Source: Mycolicibacterium agri (GTDB lineage: Bacteria > Actinomycetota > Actinomycetes > Mycobacteriales > Mycobacteriaceae). From it: a stretch of 64,000 nucleotides of DNA. Shown piece by piece: positions 9,146 through 18,174 of this stretch. Numbering within the stretch: the stretch's first letter is position 1; each line of letters opens with the position of its first letter. The stretch lies in assembly GCF_002553505.1 (NCBI RefSeq), contig NZ_PDCP01000006.1:1-64000 (forward strand), in the 5' to 3' direction. The notes beneath the pieces were generated by a model. It made no database searches, was not told where the DNA came from, and saw only the letters and a program-made list of their open reading frames with translations. The translations under genes and the position numbers were made by a program.

Positions 9146-9654
9146 TGCGTCGACTTCGCATTGGTCGCGTGGCGGTTCCGGTGGGCGTGGCTGCCGGGAT
9201 CGCCGCGCTCGTCGCGTGTCCCGGCGCCGCGGCCGATCCAGCGGTCCCGCAGCCAGGCGCGCCGTGCCCGGAAGCCGCCGCAGGCGCGCTCACCCAGCTG
9301 CCGGATTTGATGACATTTCTGGAATGCCGAAATCAACGCGGCAGTGAATATCGTTGGCAAACATTCGATTCGCCGTACCCGAAGAGCGATCGCTGGTTCA
9401 CCTACGGCCCCCAGCTAACGCTGCACGGTGAAGGTCAGCCTAATCGTGAGATCGATTCGGGCGCATGGGTTGCAATTCCGCAATCGCCCGATGCTCAGTG
9501 CAGCGCCGCGCAGCTCGACAACACCGCCGCGGGCGAGCGAACCTCTCCCGAGGTGTCGACCGGCGAGCCGGGGCAGTTGCTGCACCTCGAGGTGCTGCCT
9601 CTGCTGTTCACCGTCGAGTTGCAGGGTCATTGCTTGTGGCAGAAGGTGCATTAG
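9145..9654 (+). CDS. Secreted protein coupled to the DUF4185 gene
   Basis: A 169-residue protein of unknown function. A basic start (MRRLRIGR) and hydrophobic stretch (VAVPVGVAAGIAALVACPGAAA) form a signal peptide with likely cleavage after AAA. The mature part contains several Cys (CPEAA, ECRNQ, QCSAAQ, GHCLW), suggesting two disulfides, and ends in GHCLWQKVH. I recognise no domain. The ATG at 9145 overlaps the DUF4185 stop; a GTG at 9142 is an alternative. The coupling implies that the two exported proteins are made together and may act together on the envelope. Confidence 0.7.
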   Translation: MRRLRIGRVAVPVGVAAGIAALVACPGAAADPAVPQPGAPCPEAAAGALTQLPDLMTFLECRNQRGSEYRWQTFDSPYPKSDRWFTYGPQLTLHGEGQPNREIDSGAWVAIPQSPDAQCSAAQLDNTAAGERTSPEVSTGEPGQLLHLEVLPLLFTVELQGHCLWQKVH

Positions 9655-9738
9655 CGAGATTTACCCGAACCTCCAACCAACGCCGACGAATTGGCGTAGG
9701 TGTATGGGGTGTCCGGACCGCCTGCCAGAGGGAGCACG

Positions 9739-11391
9739 ATGAATTCACTGCGCAAGATCCTGGTGATGACCTGCGTCGTCGCACTTGCGGCGTTCGGGGT
9801 GGCCGCATGCGGCAGCAAGGACAGCCAGGGTGGCGGCGGTGGTGGCGGCGGCGGCGAGATCAACATCGCCTTGACGTCGTTTCCCGACTACGTCGATCCG
9901 CAGCTCTCCTACACCGTCGAGGGCTGGGAGATTCTATGGAACGTCTACACGCCGCTGCTGACGTACAAACACGCCAAAGGAAAAGAGGGCACTGAAGTCG
10001 TGCCTGCGCTGGCCGAGGCGATGCCGGAGATCTCGCCGGACGGCAGGGTCTACAAGCTCAAACTTCGCCCGAACATGAAGTATTCGGACGACACCCCGAT
10101 CAAGGCCTCCGATTTCGCATACGGCATTCAGCGGCTCTTCAAGACCGATTCCGGCGGTTCGGTGTTCTTCGACAACATCGCCGGCGCCACCGAGTACGCC
10201 GACGGCTCGGCGCAGAACATCAGCGGCATCACGACCGACGACAACACTGGCGACATCACGATCACGTTGAAGGAGCCCAACGGCACCTTCGAGAACGTTC
10301 TCGGGCTGATGTTCGCCGCGCCGGTGCCGCCGAGCACACCGCTGGACAAGGACGCCACCAACAACCCGCCTCCGGCCAGCGGCCCGTTCATGATCACGAA
10401 CGTCAATGCGCCGCGGACCATGACGATGGAGCGCAACCCGAACTTCGGAACCGTCAAGGACGCAGGCGCCACGGAGGTGGCCGACGCCAACGTCGACAAG
10501 ATCGTCATCAACGAGAACAAGAACAACAGCGCGCAGGTCACCGACGTCGAGCAGAACAAGGTCGACTTCATGCTCGACCCGCCGGTGGCCGACCGACTCG
10601 CCGAGGTGAAGTCCAAGTACTCGGACCGCTTCCGCCTGGAAGAGTCGATCAACACCTACTACTTCTTCATGAACACGCAGAAGCCGCCGTTCAACGACCT
10701 GCGGGTGCGCCAGGCGATCAACTACGCGATCGATCCCGAAGCGCTCAACCGGATCTTCGGCGGCCGGCTGCACCCGACCCAGCAGATCCTGCCGCCCGGC
10801 ATGCCCGGCTACAAGGAGTTCAAGCTCTACCCCGGACCGGACATCAACAAGGCGAAACAGCTGATCGCCGAGGCCAATCCGGCCGACCGCGACATCACGG
10901 TGTGGACCGATGACGAACCCGACCGCAAGCGGATCGGCGAGTACTACCACGATCTGCTCACCCAGCTGGGCTTCAACGCCACACTGAAAGTCATTGCGGG
11001 CGATGTCTACTGGACGACGGTCGGCAACGAGTCCACTCCCGACATGGACACCGGCTTCGCCGACTGGTTCCAGGACTTCCCGCATCCGGACGACTTCTTC
11101 CGGCCACTGCTGCACGGCGAGAGCATCCTGCCCACCAACGGCAACAACCTGTCGCGGGTCAACATGCCGGAGTTGAACGCCAAGCAGGACGAGTTGCTGA
11201 CCAAGCTGATCGGTGACGGCGGGGTGGAAGACCAGTACGCGGATCTCGATAGGGCCTACATGGAAGAGGCGGTGTGGGCGCCGTACGGAAACGAGCAGTT
11301 CAGCACGTTCCTGTCCGAGCGGATGGACTTCGACAAGTCCTATCACCACCTGCTGTTCAACCAGGACTACACCTCGTTCGCGATCAAGTGA
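9739..11391 (+). CDS. Peptide ABC transporter substrate-binding lipoprotein (SBP_bac_5)
   Basis: A 550-residue family 5 extracellular solute-binding protein. The N-terminal signal ends in a lipobox (GVAAC), so the mature Cys is lipid-modified. A Gly-rich stretch of nine glycines follows as a flexible linker. The body shows family features: YVDPQLSYTVEGWEILWNVY, GRVYKLKLRPNMKYSDDTPI and DLRVRQAINYAIDPEALNR. It should bind oligo- or dipeptides, or a similar solute, and deliver it to the two permeases encoded next. The ATG at 9739 is preceded by GAGGGAG. It is the first gene of a five-gene importer operon, and its stop overlaps the next start (GTGA). Confidence 0.9.
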   Translation: MNSLRKILVMTCVVALAAFGVAACGSKDSQGGGGGGGGGEINIALTSFPDYVDPQLSYTVEGWEILWNVYTPLLTYKHAKGKEGTEVVPALAEAMPEISPDGRVYKLKLRPNMKYSDDTPIKASDFAYGIQRLFKTDSGGSVFFDNIAGATEYADGSAQNISGITTDDNTGDITITLKEPNGTFENVLGLMFAAPVPPSTPLDKDATNNPPPASGPFMITNVNAPRTMTMERNPNFGTVKDAGATEVADANVDKIVINENKNNSAQVTDVEQNKVDFMLDPPVADRLAEVKSKYSDRFRLEESINTYYFFMNTQKPPFNDLRVRQAINYAIDPEALNRIFGGRLHPTQQILPPGMPGYKEFKLYPGPDINKAKQLIAEANPADRDITVWTDDEPDRKRIGEYYHDLLTQLGFNATLKVIAGDVYWTTVGNESTPDMDTGFADWFQDFPHPDDFFRPLLHGESILPTNGNNLSRVNMPELNAKQDELLTKLIGDGGVEDQYADLDRAYMEEAVWAPYGNEQFSTFLSERMDFDKSYHHLLFNQDYTSFAIK

Positions 11392-12425
11392 CGGCGCCGG
11401 TCGACGCGGTGGAGGTTCCCGACGAGCCACCGCTTCCGACGGGAGTACCCGCGTCACAGATCCGGGGCCGCAGCCCGTGGTATTTGGCGTGGCTTCGGTT
11501 GCGGCGCAACAAGCTTGCCCTGGCGTGCGCAGTGGTGTTCGTGCTCATCGCGCTAGCCTGCCTTGCCGCTCCGCTGTGGGCCGAGCACGTTGCGCACACC
11601 GGCCCGAACGAGAACCACCTCACCGACAAAGTGATGGTCGACGGGCAGCAGGTCGACGTCGTCGCACCCGACGGCACACCGCTGGGCCCCGGCCTGCGCG
11701 GCCAGTTCATGCTCGGCGCCGACCAGAACGGCCGAGATGTCATGGTGCGCTTGTTGTACGGCGGCCGGACGTCGATATACGTCGGGCTCGCGGCGGCGAC
11801 CGTCACCACCGTGCTGGCCGTGATCGTCGGGCTGCTGGCGGGCTACTACCGCGGCTGGATCGACTCCGTACTGTCCCGTGCGATGGACGTCATCTGGGCG
11901 TTCCCGGTGCTGCTGTTGGGCATCGCGCTGGGCACCACGCTGGCGATCGGCGGCCTGAAAGTGGGGCCGATCGAGATCGCGGGCGACTCGATCTGGATCC
12001 CGATCCTGATCATCGGATTGGTCTATGTGCCCTACGTGGCCAGACCGATCCGCGGCGAAATCCTCGCGCTGCGCGAGAAGGAATTCATCGAAGCCGCCGT
12101 TGCCCAAGGTATGGGGCCGCTGCGGATCATGTTCAACGAACTGCTGCCCAATATCCTGTCGACGGTCGTCGTGTTCTTCACCCTCAACATCGCCAACAAC
12201 ATGCTGCTGGAATCGGCGCTGTCGTTCCTCGGCGCGGGAGTGCGACCGCCCAACGCATCATGGGGCACCATGATCTCCGACGGCTACCAGGTCATCTTCA
12301 CCGCACCACACCTCACCGTGGTACCGGGTCTGATGATCGTCGCAACGGTGTTGTCGCTGAACGTCTTCGGGGACGGATTGCGGGACGCGATGGATCCGCG
12401 GGCCAAGATCCGGTTGGAGCACTGA
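11388..12425 (+). CDS. Peptide ABC transporter permease (DppC/OppC type)
   Basis: An inner-membrane permease of 345 residues. The N-terminus (RSPWYLAWLRLRRNKLALACAVVFVLIALACLAAPL) has the DppC/OppC-type cytosolic leader and first helix. A periplasmic loop with GLRGQFMLGADQNGRDVMVRLLYGGR precedes the transport domain, and the EAA loop reads KEFIEAAVAQGMGPLRIMFNELLPN. The C-terminus DGLRDAMDPRAK is typical. The GTG at 11388 overlaps the SBP stop. Here the DppC-type gene comes before the DppB-type gene, the reverse of the usual order. Confidence 0.9.
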   Translation: MTAPVDAVEVPDEPPLPTGVPASQIRGRSPWYLAWLRLRRNKLALACAVVFVLIALACLAAPLWAEHVAHTGPNENHLTDKVMVDGQQVDVVAPDGTPLGPGLRGQFMLGADQNGRDVMVRLLYGGRTSIYVGLAAATVTTVLAVIVGLLAGYYRGWIDSVLSRAMDVIWAFPVLLLGIALGTTLAIGGLKVGPIEIAGDSIWIPILIIGLVYVPYVARPIRGEILALREKEFIEAAVAQGMGPLRIMFNELLPNILSTVVVFFTLNIANNMLLESALSFLGAGVRPPNASWGTMISDGYQVIFTAPHLTVVPGLMIVATVLSLNVFGDGLRDAMDPRAKIRLEH

Positions 12426-12427
12426 GC

Positions 12428-13390
12428 ATGGTCAGGTTCGTCGCCCGGCGCGTGCTCGGGATGGCTGCGGCGTTGTTCGCGATCTCGGTGATCGTATTTC
12501 TGATCTTCAACGTCATTCCGAACTCCGACCCCGCCGCACGCATCGCAGGCAAGAACGCCGATCCCGCGCTGATCGCCAGAGTCAGCGCCGACCTCGGGCT
12601 GGACAAGCCGCTGGTGGTGCAGTACCTGACGATGATGAAGCAGATCTTCACCGGGCAGCTGACCTCGTATGCCAAGGATCGCAATGTCCTCGAACAGATC
12701 TGGGAGGGATTGCCCGCCACGTTCTCGCTGTGCATCGGGGCTGCGATCCTGTGGATGTCGCTGGCGGTCCTGTTCGGTTATCTGAGCGCCGTGCATGCGG
12801 GCAAGTTCACCGACCGCGCACTGACAATCCTTTCGCTGGTGGGCATTTCGATGCCGGTGTTCTGGCTCGCGGCGATGCTGTTGTACTTCTTCACCTACAA
12901 GGTGGAACTGTTCCCGACGGGCAGCTATGTGCCGTTGACCGAAAGTCCGGGCGAATGGGCCTACCACTTGATCCTGCCGTGGTGCACGCTCGCGGTGTTG
13001 TTCGTCGGTCTGTACAGCCGCGTGCTGCGGTCCAACATGCTCGATGCGATGAACGAGGACTACGTGCGCACCGCGCGGGCGAAGGGATTGTCCGAACGCC
13101 AGGTACGCATCCGCCACGTGCTGCGCAACTCGATGATCCCGATCGTCACGATGTTCGGGCTGGACTTCGGGATGGTGGTCGGCGGCGGCGCGATCCTCAC
13201 CGAAACCGTCTACAACCTCGACGGTGTCGGGCTGTATGCGGGCGAAGCCATCCGGTCACTGGATCTGCCGCCTCTGATGGCGGTGACGATGTTCGGCGCG
13301 TTCTTCATCGTGCTGTTCAACACGATCGTCGACATCCTCTATGCGGTGCTGGACCCGCGCATCCGGCTCGGAGAGGCGGCCCCGGCATGA
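12428..13390 (+). CDS. Peptide ABC transporter permease (DppB/OppB type)
   Basis: A 320-residue permease beginning MVRFVARRVLGMAAALFAIS, the standard DppB-type first helix. The segment PNSDPAARIAGKNADPALIARVSADLGLDKPL is followed by the transport domain with the EAA loop EDYVRTARAKGLSERQVRIRHVLRNSMIP. It ends with VLDPRIRLG. It pairs with the DppC-type subunit to form the channel. ATG 12428 lies two bases after the previous stop. The 3' end overlaps the ATPase start in an ATGA arrangement. Confidence 0.9.
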   Translation: MVRFVARRVLGMAAALFAISVIVFLIFNVIPNSDPAARIAGKNADPALIARVSADLGLDKPLVVQYLTMMKQIFTGQLTSYAKDRNVLEQIWEGLPATFSLCIGAAILWMSLAVLFGYLSAVHAGKFTDRALTILSLVGISMPVFWLAAMLLYFFTYKVELFPTGSYVPLTESPGEWAYHLILPWCTLAVLFVGLYSRVLRSNMLDAMNEDYVRTARAKGLSERQVRIRHVLRNSMIPIVTMFGLDFGMVVGGGAILTETVYNLDGVGLYAGEAIRSLDLPPLMAVTMFGAFFIVLFNTIVDILYAVLDPRIRLGEAAPA

Positions 13391-14409
13391 GCAAGCTTGC
13401 GAGCGAATCACCGGCACAGGGCGACCCCATTCTCACCGTCGACGACCTGCGGGTCAGCTTCGCCACCGAGGACGGTGTGGTCAAGGCCGTCGACGGGGTG
13501 TCCTTCGAATTGACCGCCGGCGAGGTGCTGGCGATCGTCGGCGAATCCGGTTGCGGCAAAAGCGTTACCGCCCAAACGCTGACCGGGCTCACCCGCGCGC
13601 CCAACGCGAAGATCTCCGGCTCGGTGTCCTATCGGGGCAAGGAGATCAACGGCCTGACCGACGACCAGCTGCGCGACGTGCGCGGCGAGCAGATCGCGAT
13701 GGTCTTCCAGGACCCGATGAGCGCCCTCAATCCCGTCTACCGCGTCGGCGACCAGATCGCCGAGATGATCCGCGCCCATCGCGACGTCTCGAAGCAGGAG
13801 GCACGGTCACGCGCCGTGGATTTGTTGCGGTCGGTGGGCATTCCGAACCCCGACCGTCGCGTGCATCACTATCCGCACGAGTTCTCCGGCGGCATGCGGC
13901 AACGCGTCATGATCGCGATGGCGCTGGCCCTCGAACCGGACGTGCTGATCGCCGACGAGCCGACCACCGCGCTGGACGTGACGATTCAGGCGCAGATCCT
14001 GCAGTTGATCGACCGCCTCAACCGCGAACGCGACCTGGCGGTCATCATCATCACCCACGACCTCGGAGTCGTCGCCGAGATCGCCGACCGCGTGCTGGTG
14101 ATGTACGCGGGCCAGGTTGTGGAGGACGCCACCCTGGATGAGATCTTTTACGCGCCAAAGCATCCCTACACCTGGGGGCTGCTGGGTTCCCTGGCCCGGC
14201 TGGACCAGCCACGCACCGCACGGCTGGCGCAGATCCCCGGTGCCCCGCCGTCACTGCTGGCGCCACCAGCCGGTTGCCGCTTCGCGCCGCGCTGCTCACA
14301 CGTCTTCGACAGGTGCGCCGAACTGCCGCCGTTGGAACCACGCACGGGCAGCGCACATCTGGATCGGTGCTGGCTCGACAACGAGGTGAAGGCCCGCCAT
14401 GAAGGGTGA
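13387..14409 (+). CDS. Peptide ABC transporter ATPase (DppD type)
   Basis: A 340-residue ABC ATPase. Walker A is GESGCGKS, the Q-loop is [12 protein letters not shown], the signature is FSGGMRQR, Walker B is [12 protein letters not shown], and the switch His is in IIITHDLG. The C-terminal oligopeptide-transporter extension [15 protein letters not shown] has the four-Cys pattern that binds an iron-sulfur cluster in some DppD/OppD proteins. It powers import with the DppF-type subunit. Start and upstream stop overlap (ATGA), and its end overlaps the next gene by 11 bases. Confidence 0.92.
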   Translation: MSKLASESPAQGDPILTVDDLRVSFATEDGVVKAVDGVSFELTAGEVLAIVGESGCGKSVTAQTLTGLTRAPNAKISGSVSYRGKEINGLTDDQLRDVRGEQIAMVFQDPMSALNPVYRVGDQIAEMIRAHRDVSKQEARSRAVDLLRSVGIPNPDRRVHHYPHEFSGGMRQRVMIAMALALEPDVLIADEPTTALDVTIQAQILQLIDRLNRERDLAVIIITHDLGVVAEIADRVLVMYAGQVVEDATLDEIFYAPKHPYTWGLLGSLARLDQPRTARLAQIPGAPPSLLAPPAGCRFAPRCSHVFDRCAELPPLEPRTGSAHLDRCWLDNEVKARHEG

Positions 14410-15385
14410 CGTGCTGCTGGAGGTCACCGACCTCGTCAAGCATTTCCCGATCAAGGCCGGGGTCGTGGTGGACCGCGAGGTGGCGCGGGTACGGGCCGTC
14501 GACGGTGTCAGCTTCACCCTGCGCGAGGGCGAAACACTGGGTCTCGTCGGCGAATCCGGCTGTGGCAAGTCGACGCTGTGCCGGGCGATCCTGCAGTTGA
14601 CGACGCCGACGTCGGGCTCGGTGCGGTTCGTCGGCCAGGAACTCGTCGGTGCGTCGCGCCGCGAACTTCGGGCGGTGCGCCGCGAGATGCAGATGATCTT
14701 CCAGGATCCGTTCGCGTCGCTGAACCCGCGCAAGCGCGTGGGCCAGATCATCGGTGACCCGCTCGAACTGCACGGCCTGGCAAGGGGCGCCGAGTTGAAG
14801 CGACGGGTACAGGACCTGCTGGACCGGGTCGGCCTGAACGCCGAGCACTACAACCGCTTTCCGCATGAGTTCTCCGGCGGGCAGCGTCAGCGCATCGGCA
14901 TCGCCCGTGCACTTGCCTTGCGGCCCAAGCTGATCATCGCCGACGAACCCGTCTCGGCGCTCGACGTGTCGGTGCAGGCGCAGATCATCAACCTGCTCGA
15001 GGACGTGCAGGACGAGTTCGGGCTGTCCTACCTCTTCGTGGCGCACGATCTGGGCGTCGTACGCCATGTGTCGGACCGGATCGCGGTCATGTATCTCGGC
15101 AAGATCGTCGAGAACTCCGGCGCAGACGAGTTGTACGACAAGCCGATTCACCCCTACTCGAACGCGCTGCTGTCGGCGGTGCCCATCCCCGACCCGAAAG
15201 CCAACGCGGCGCGCGACCGACTGGTGCTCGAGGGCGACGTGCCGAGCCCGATCGATCCGCCGTCGGGCTGCCGCTTCCACACCCGCTGCCCGTGGGCGAC
15301 CGACGTCTGCACGTCAGACGAGCCGGAACTGCTCGACCACCGGCCGGATCATCTCGCGGCCTGCCATCATCCCCGCAACGTCTAG
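14399..15385 (+). CDS. Peptide ABC transporter ATPase (DppF type)
   Basis: A 328-residue ABC ATPase that ends the importer operon. It has Walker [10 protein letters not shown]-loop [17 protein letters not shown], signature [15 protein letters not shown], Walker [15 protein letters not shown] and the switch His in VAHDLG. The C-terminal extension [16 protein letters not shown] has the Cys pattern of oligopeptide ATPases. The [18 protein letters not shown] start with a VRAVDGVSF segment is typical of DppF/OppF. Its stop codon TAG sits in a CTAG palindrome that also gives the stop of the converging cupin remnant. Confidence 0.92.
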   Translation: MKGDVLLEVTDLVKHFPIKAGVVVDREVARVRAVDGVSFTLREGETLGLVGESGCGKSTLCRAILQLTTPTSGSVRFVGQELVGASRRELRAVRREMQMIFQDPFASLNPRKRVGQIIGDPLELHGLARGAELKRRVQDLLDRVGLNAEHYNRFPHEFSGGQRQRIGIARALALRPKLIIADEPVSALDVSVQAQIINLLEDVQDEFGLSYLFVAHDLGVVRHVSDRIAVMYLGKIVENSGADELYDKPIHPYSNALLSAVPIPDPKANAARDRLVLEGDVPSPIDPPSGCRFHTRCPWATDVCTSDEPELLDHRPDHLAACHHPRNV

Positions 15386-15655
15386 GGGCAGGCCGCGGGC
15401 GCGTCGTCGCGGACCGTGCGTAGGAGACCTTCTGGCAGTCCCCTGCGGTCTGCACCTCGACGGTGCCCTCGTTGATTACCGAGTGTTCGGGTCCCGGGTG
15501 GGCGTGCCAGCCGCTGCTGGCGCCGGGCGACAGGACCAGGCTCTGCACGTAGAGCGTCGTCGGTTCGCCGTTGGTGACGATCGAGATCGGGACGCTCGTG
15601 GTGCCCTGCGCGAGGTCGGTGCGCTCGGCGTCGCCTTCGGGGGGGTGGCGGCGGC
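15382..15655 (-). pseudogene. Cupin-domain protein remnant (5'-truncated, internal deletion)
   Basis: On the minus strand the frame reads from about 15655 into a clear cupin start: AERTDLAQGTTSVPISIV, then SPGASSGWHAHPGPEHSVI with the metal-binding HxH, then EGTVEVQTAGDCQ. After VSYAR the homology stops. The family's C-terminal end ([10 protein letters not shown] and stop) appears straight away in another frame at 15411-15382. The second half of the beta-barrel, with its last metal ligand, is therefore deleted and the frame is broken. There is also no start or signal peptide: the homology runs directly up to the stop of the gene at 15661. I read this as a doubly damaged pseudogene. Confidence 0.75.
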
Positions 15656-15660
15656 GGGAG

Positions 15661-16098
15661 CTATTCGTCGGCGGAGCCGGAGGCCTCGTCGGTCGAGGCG
15701 TCGTCGCTCGGGGCGTCTGGGGCGTCCGAGCCCTCCGGCGAGGCGTCCAACACGCTGACCGCGATGCCGTACGGCAGGAAGCGCACCTTGCGCCTCGGAT
15801 CGGTGTTGTTCTTGTTGGCCCGAAGCGCCTCGAGTTCGGTGGCGTACACCTCCTCGACATGGGCCTTGCCCTCGTCGTCGACGGTGTAGATCGCCCACAC
15901 CCCGTCCCCGGTCTCCCCGGTGGTCTCCGGTTCACGGCGCTGCCGTCGGGAGATCTCATCGAAGAGCACGCTCCATCCGGCCCGCTCACCGGTCATGTCG
16001 AAGAGCCTGCCGAAGGCGTCGCGCAACCCCTCGCCTGCCTCGCGGATCACTCGATCGAAGTCGTCCGGATCGAATCCGAACGGGCCGTTACCACTCAT
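15661..16098 (-). CDS. Conserved mycobacterial hypothetical protein (Rv0313-like)
   Basis: A 145-residue acidic soluble protein. It starts MSGNGPFGFDPDDFDRVIRE, then has a helical segment (GLRDAFGRLFDMTGERAGWSVLFDEI) and a mixed region with GVWAIYTVDDEGKAHVEEVYATELEALRAN, followed by FLPYGIAVSVLD. The last 30 residues are a disordered Ser/Asp/Glu-rich tail. I know no biochemical function. Its place directly downstream of an Hsp70-like gene matches the Rv0312-Rv0313 order I recall from M. tuberculosis, which suggests a conserved pair. The ATG at 16098 is preferred over an upstream in-frame start at 16122. Confidence 0.75.
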   Translation of the reverse strand: MSGNGPFGFDPDDFDRVIREAGEGLRDAFGRLFDMTGERAGWSVLFDEISRRQRREPETTGETGDGVWAIYTVDDEGKAHVEEVYATELEALRANKNNTDPRRKVRFLPYGIAVSVLDASPEGSDAPDAPSDDASTDEASGSADE

Positions 16099-16148
16099 CT
16101 GTTCATTCTGCCACCGAGACACACCGGGCCCGCGGAAATGCGCAGCGA

Positions 16149-18037
16149 CTATCCCCAGGGCGAAGGCTGATACGGGTACTGCGGCTGGTAAGGCGGCTGG
16201 TAGGGAGGCTGATACGGCGGCGGCTCAGGGGTCGGCCCCTGATTGGGCACCTGGATGGGCACCGGCACCGGCACGAACGGGACCCTGACGTACGTCGTGG
16301 TCATCGACGGCGTCGTCGTGGTCGTCGTTGTAGTGGTGGTCGTCGTCGTGGTTGTGGTGGTTGTGGTCGTCGGTGACGTCGTCGTCGTGGTCGGCGACGT
16401 CGTGGTGGTTGTCGTGGTGGTGGTCGGCTCGGTGGTCGTCGGCGCAGGCACCTCGCTGGTCACCGTCACCGTTTCTGGCGGCGGCGGTGGTGGCGGCGGC
16501 GGTTCGGGGTTCTGCGGCGGAGGCGGCGGCTCCGGGTTCTCCGGCTGCGGAGGCGGCGGTGGTTGCGGCGGCTCAGGCTCGGGTTGTTTCGGCGGTTCCG
16601 GTGCGGGTTGGTTCGGCGGTTCGGGCTCGGGCTGTTTCGGCGGCTCGGGACGCGGCTCCTCGCTGGCCTTGGTCCCTTCCGAAGCGCTGGTCAACGCGTA
16701 GGCCACGCCGCCGACGGCGACAACGGCGATGACGGCCGCGACGCCGACCACCAGCGCCGTGACGCGGTGCCACGGCCGGTGTTCGGAGTAGATGCTGCCG
16801 GTGGTCGGCAGGTACTCGACGGCAGGTCGCGGATCAGCATCGGGCAGCTCGTAGGGGTTTTCGCCGGTGTACGGGACGACGTCGTCGCCGCCTTCCTCCT
16901 GCGACCACGCCAACGCCCGAAACGTCGCCGAGCCCTCGTCGGGTTGCGGGACGTCGTACACCGGACCGGCGACGGTCGCGTCGGTGGCGGCGGGGGCGGC
17001 TCCGGTCGGGGCGTCGGCTGCCATGGCGGTGGCCGCGTTGGCCCCGGTCGGTGCGTCGGCGTCGGCGCCGAACGCCGCGAACAGCGCTGCCCGACGGCGG
17101 CGTCGAGAGCCGGGCGCGGCGTGGTGACGAGCGGAAGTTGAGTGTGTTCGCTAATGCGTTGTGCGACAAGCGGAATGCTGGCGCCGCCACCTACGATGGC
17201 GACGGCGGTCAGGCCTGTCGGCGCGATCCCGTTGCGTTCGGTCAATTCATCGAGGGCCGCGGTAACGCCGTCGAGCGGCCTGCGGATGAGTTCCTCCAGC
17301 TCATCGCGGGTCACCCGGATGTCGGTCCGGTAGCCGGGCAGGTCGAGCACCAACTGCGTTGCCGTCTCCGCTGAGAGCCGCTCCTTTGCCCGGCGGCATT
17401 CGTCGCGCAGCTTGGCCAGCGACTCCACCGCGGTGGTGCCCGCGGGATCGGCGTTGTCGCCGAGGTTGTCCAGGACGTGTGTCAGCAACGCCTGATCGAT
17501 CAAATCGCCGGAGAAGTCGGCCACCCGCACGGTCTCGCCCACCGGCTCGAACTGCGCCGCGGCGTCGGCCAGCGTGACGCTGGTGCCGCTGCCGCCGAAG
17601 TCGAGCAGTGCCACCACACCGTCGGCGGCGATGCCCGGGTTGGCCTGCAAGGCCGTCAGCGCGGCGACCGCGTCGGAGACCACCCGAACCGGCCGCGCCG
17701 TCTGCGCCAGCGTCTTGCTGGTGGCCAGCGCGCTGCGCAGCGCCCACGTCGTCGCGGCATTCCAATGCGCGGGAACCGCGATCGCGACATCGGTCGAGGG
17801 TCCGCCGCCGAGTTCAACCATCCCGTCGAGGGCTTCGACCAGAAGTTGTTCAGCCAGGTAGCTCGCGCCGTCGGCAGTTACCAACGGCACACGGTCGCCG
17901 ACGCGTTCGACGAAACCGGTGATCGTTCCGCCGGATTTGGCGAGTGTCAGCATCGAGCGGCGCGTCACTGGTTGATTTCCGACACGCGCCGCGACCAGAT
18001 TGGTTGTCCCGACCGACAACCCCAAAGGGTCGCTCAT
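16149..18037 (-). pseudogene. Hsp70-family protein with TM and Thr/Pro-rich tail (frameshifted)
   Basis: The N-terminal part (18037 to about 17093) is an actin-like ATPase of the Hsp70 superfamily: LGLSVGTTNLVAARVG (phosphate 1), VVALLDFGGSGTSVTL (phosphate 2) and AVAIVGGGASIPLVA (adenosine motif). After PALDAAVG the frame turns into Arg-rich nonsense. The expected continuation (AALFAAFGADADAPTG) is in the next frame, which stays open to 16149. One G seems missing from the run at 17090-17092. The second frame encodes a transmembrane helix (ALVVGVAAVIAVVAVGGVAYAL), PEPPKQPEPEPP repeats and a long Thr-rich tract ending in PPYQPPYQP repeats. It resembles Rv0312. A sequencing error in the homopolymer is as likely as real decay. 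Confidence 0.8.
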
Positions 18038-18174
18038 AACGGGCCACACCATAGCGTTGAAAAGGGCATATATCGCTCAGACACTCCATACCCAGGCCAT
18101 TTGAACGGCCTTACGGCACCGTCGATTTGACGGCTTGCGTTTTCGGCATCGTCATGCAGGGTACTGGCAGTGCC

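Noticed and set aside
11213-12427. Upstream open extension of the DppB-type permease frame
   Set aside because: The frame is open to 11213, but the translation before 12428 is Arg-rich out-of-frame reading of the DppC-type gene.
16243-16701. Val/Gly-rich plus-strand open frame
   Set aside because: It is the complement of the Thr- and Pro-codon repeats in the Hsp70-like tail, so its Val and Gly runs are a shadow.
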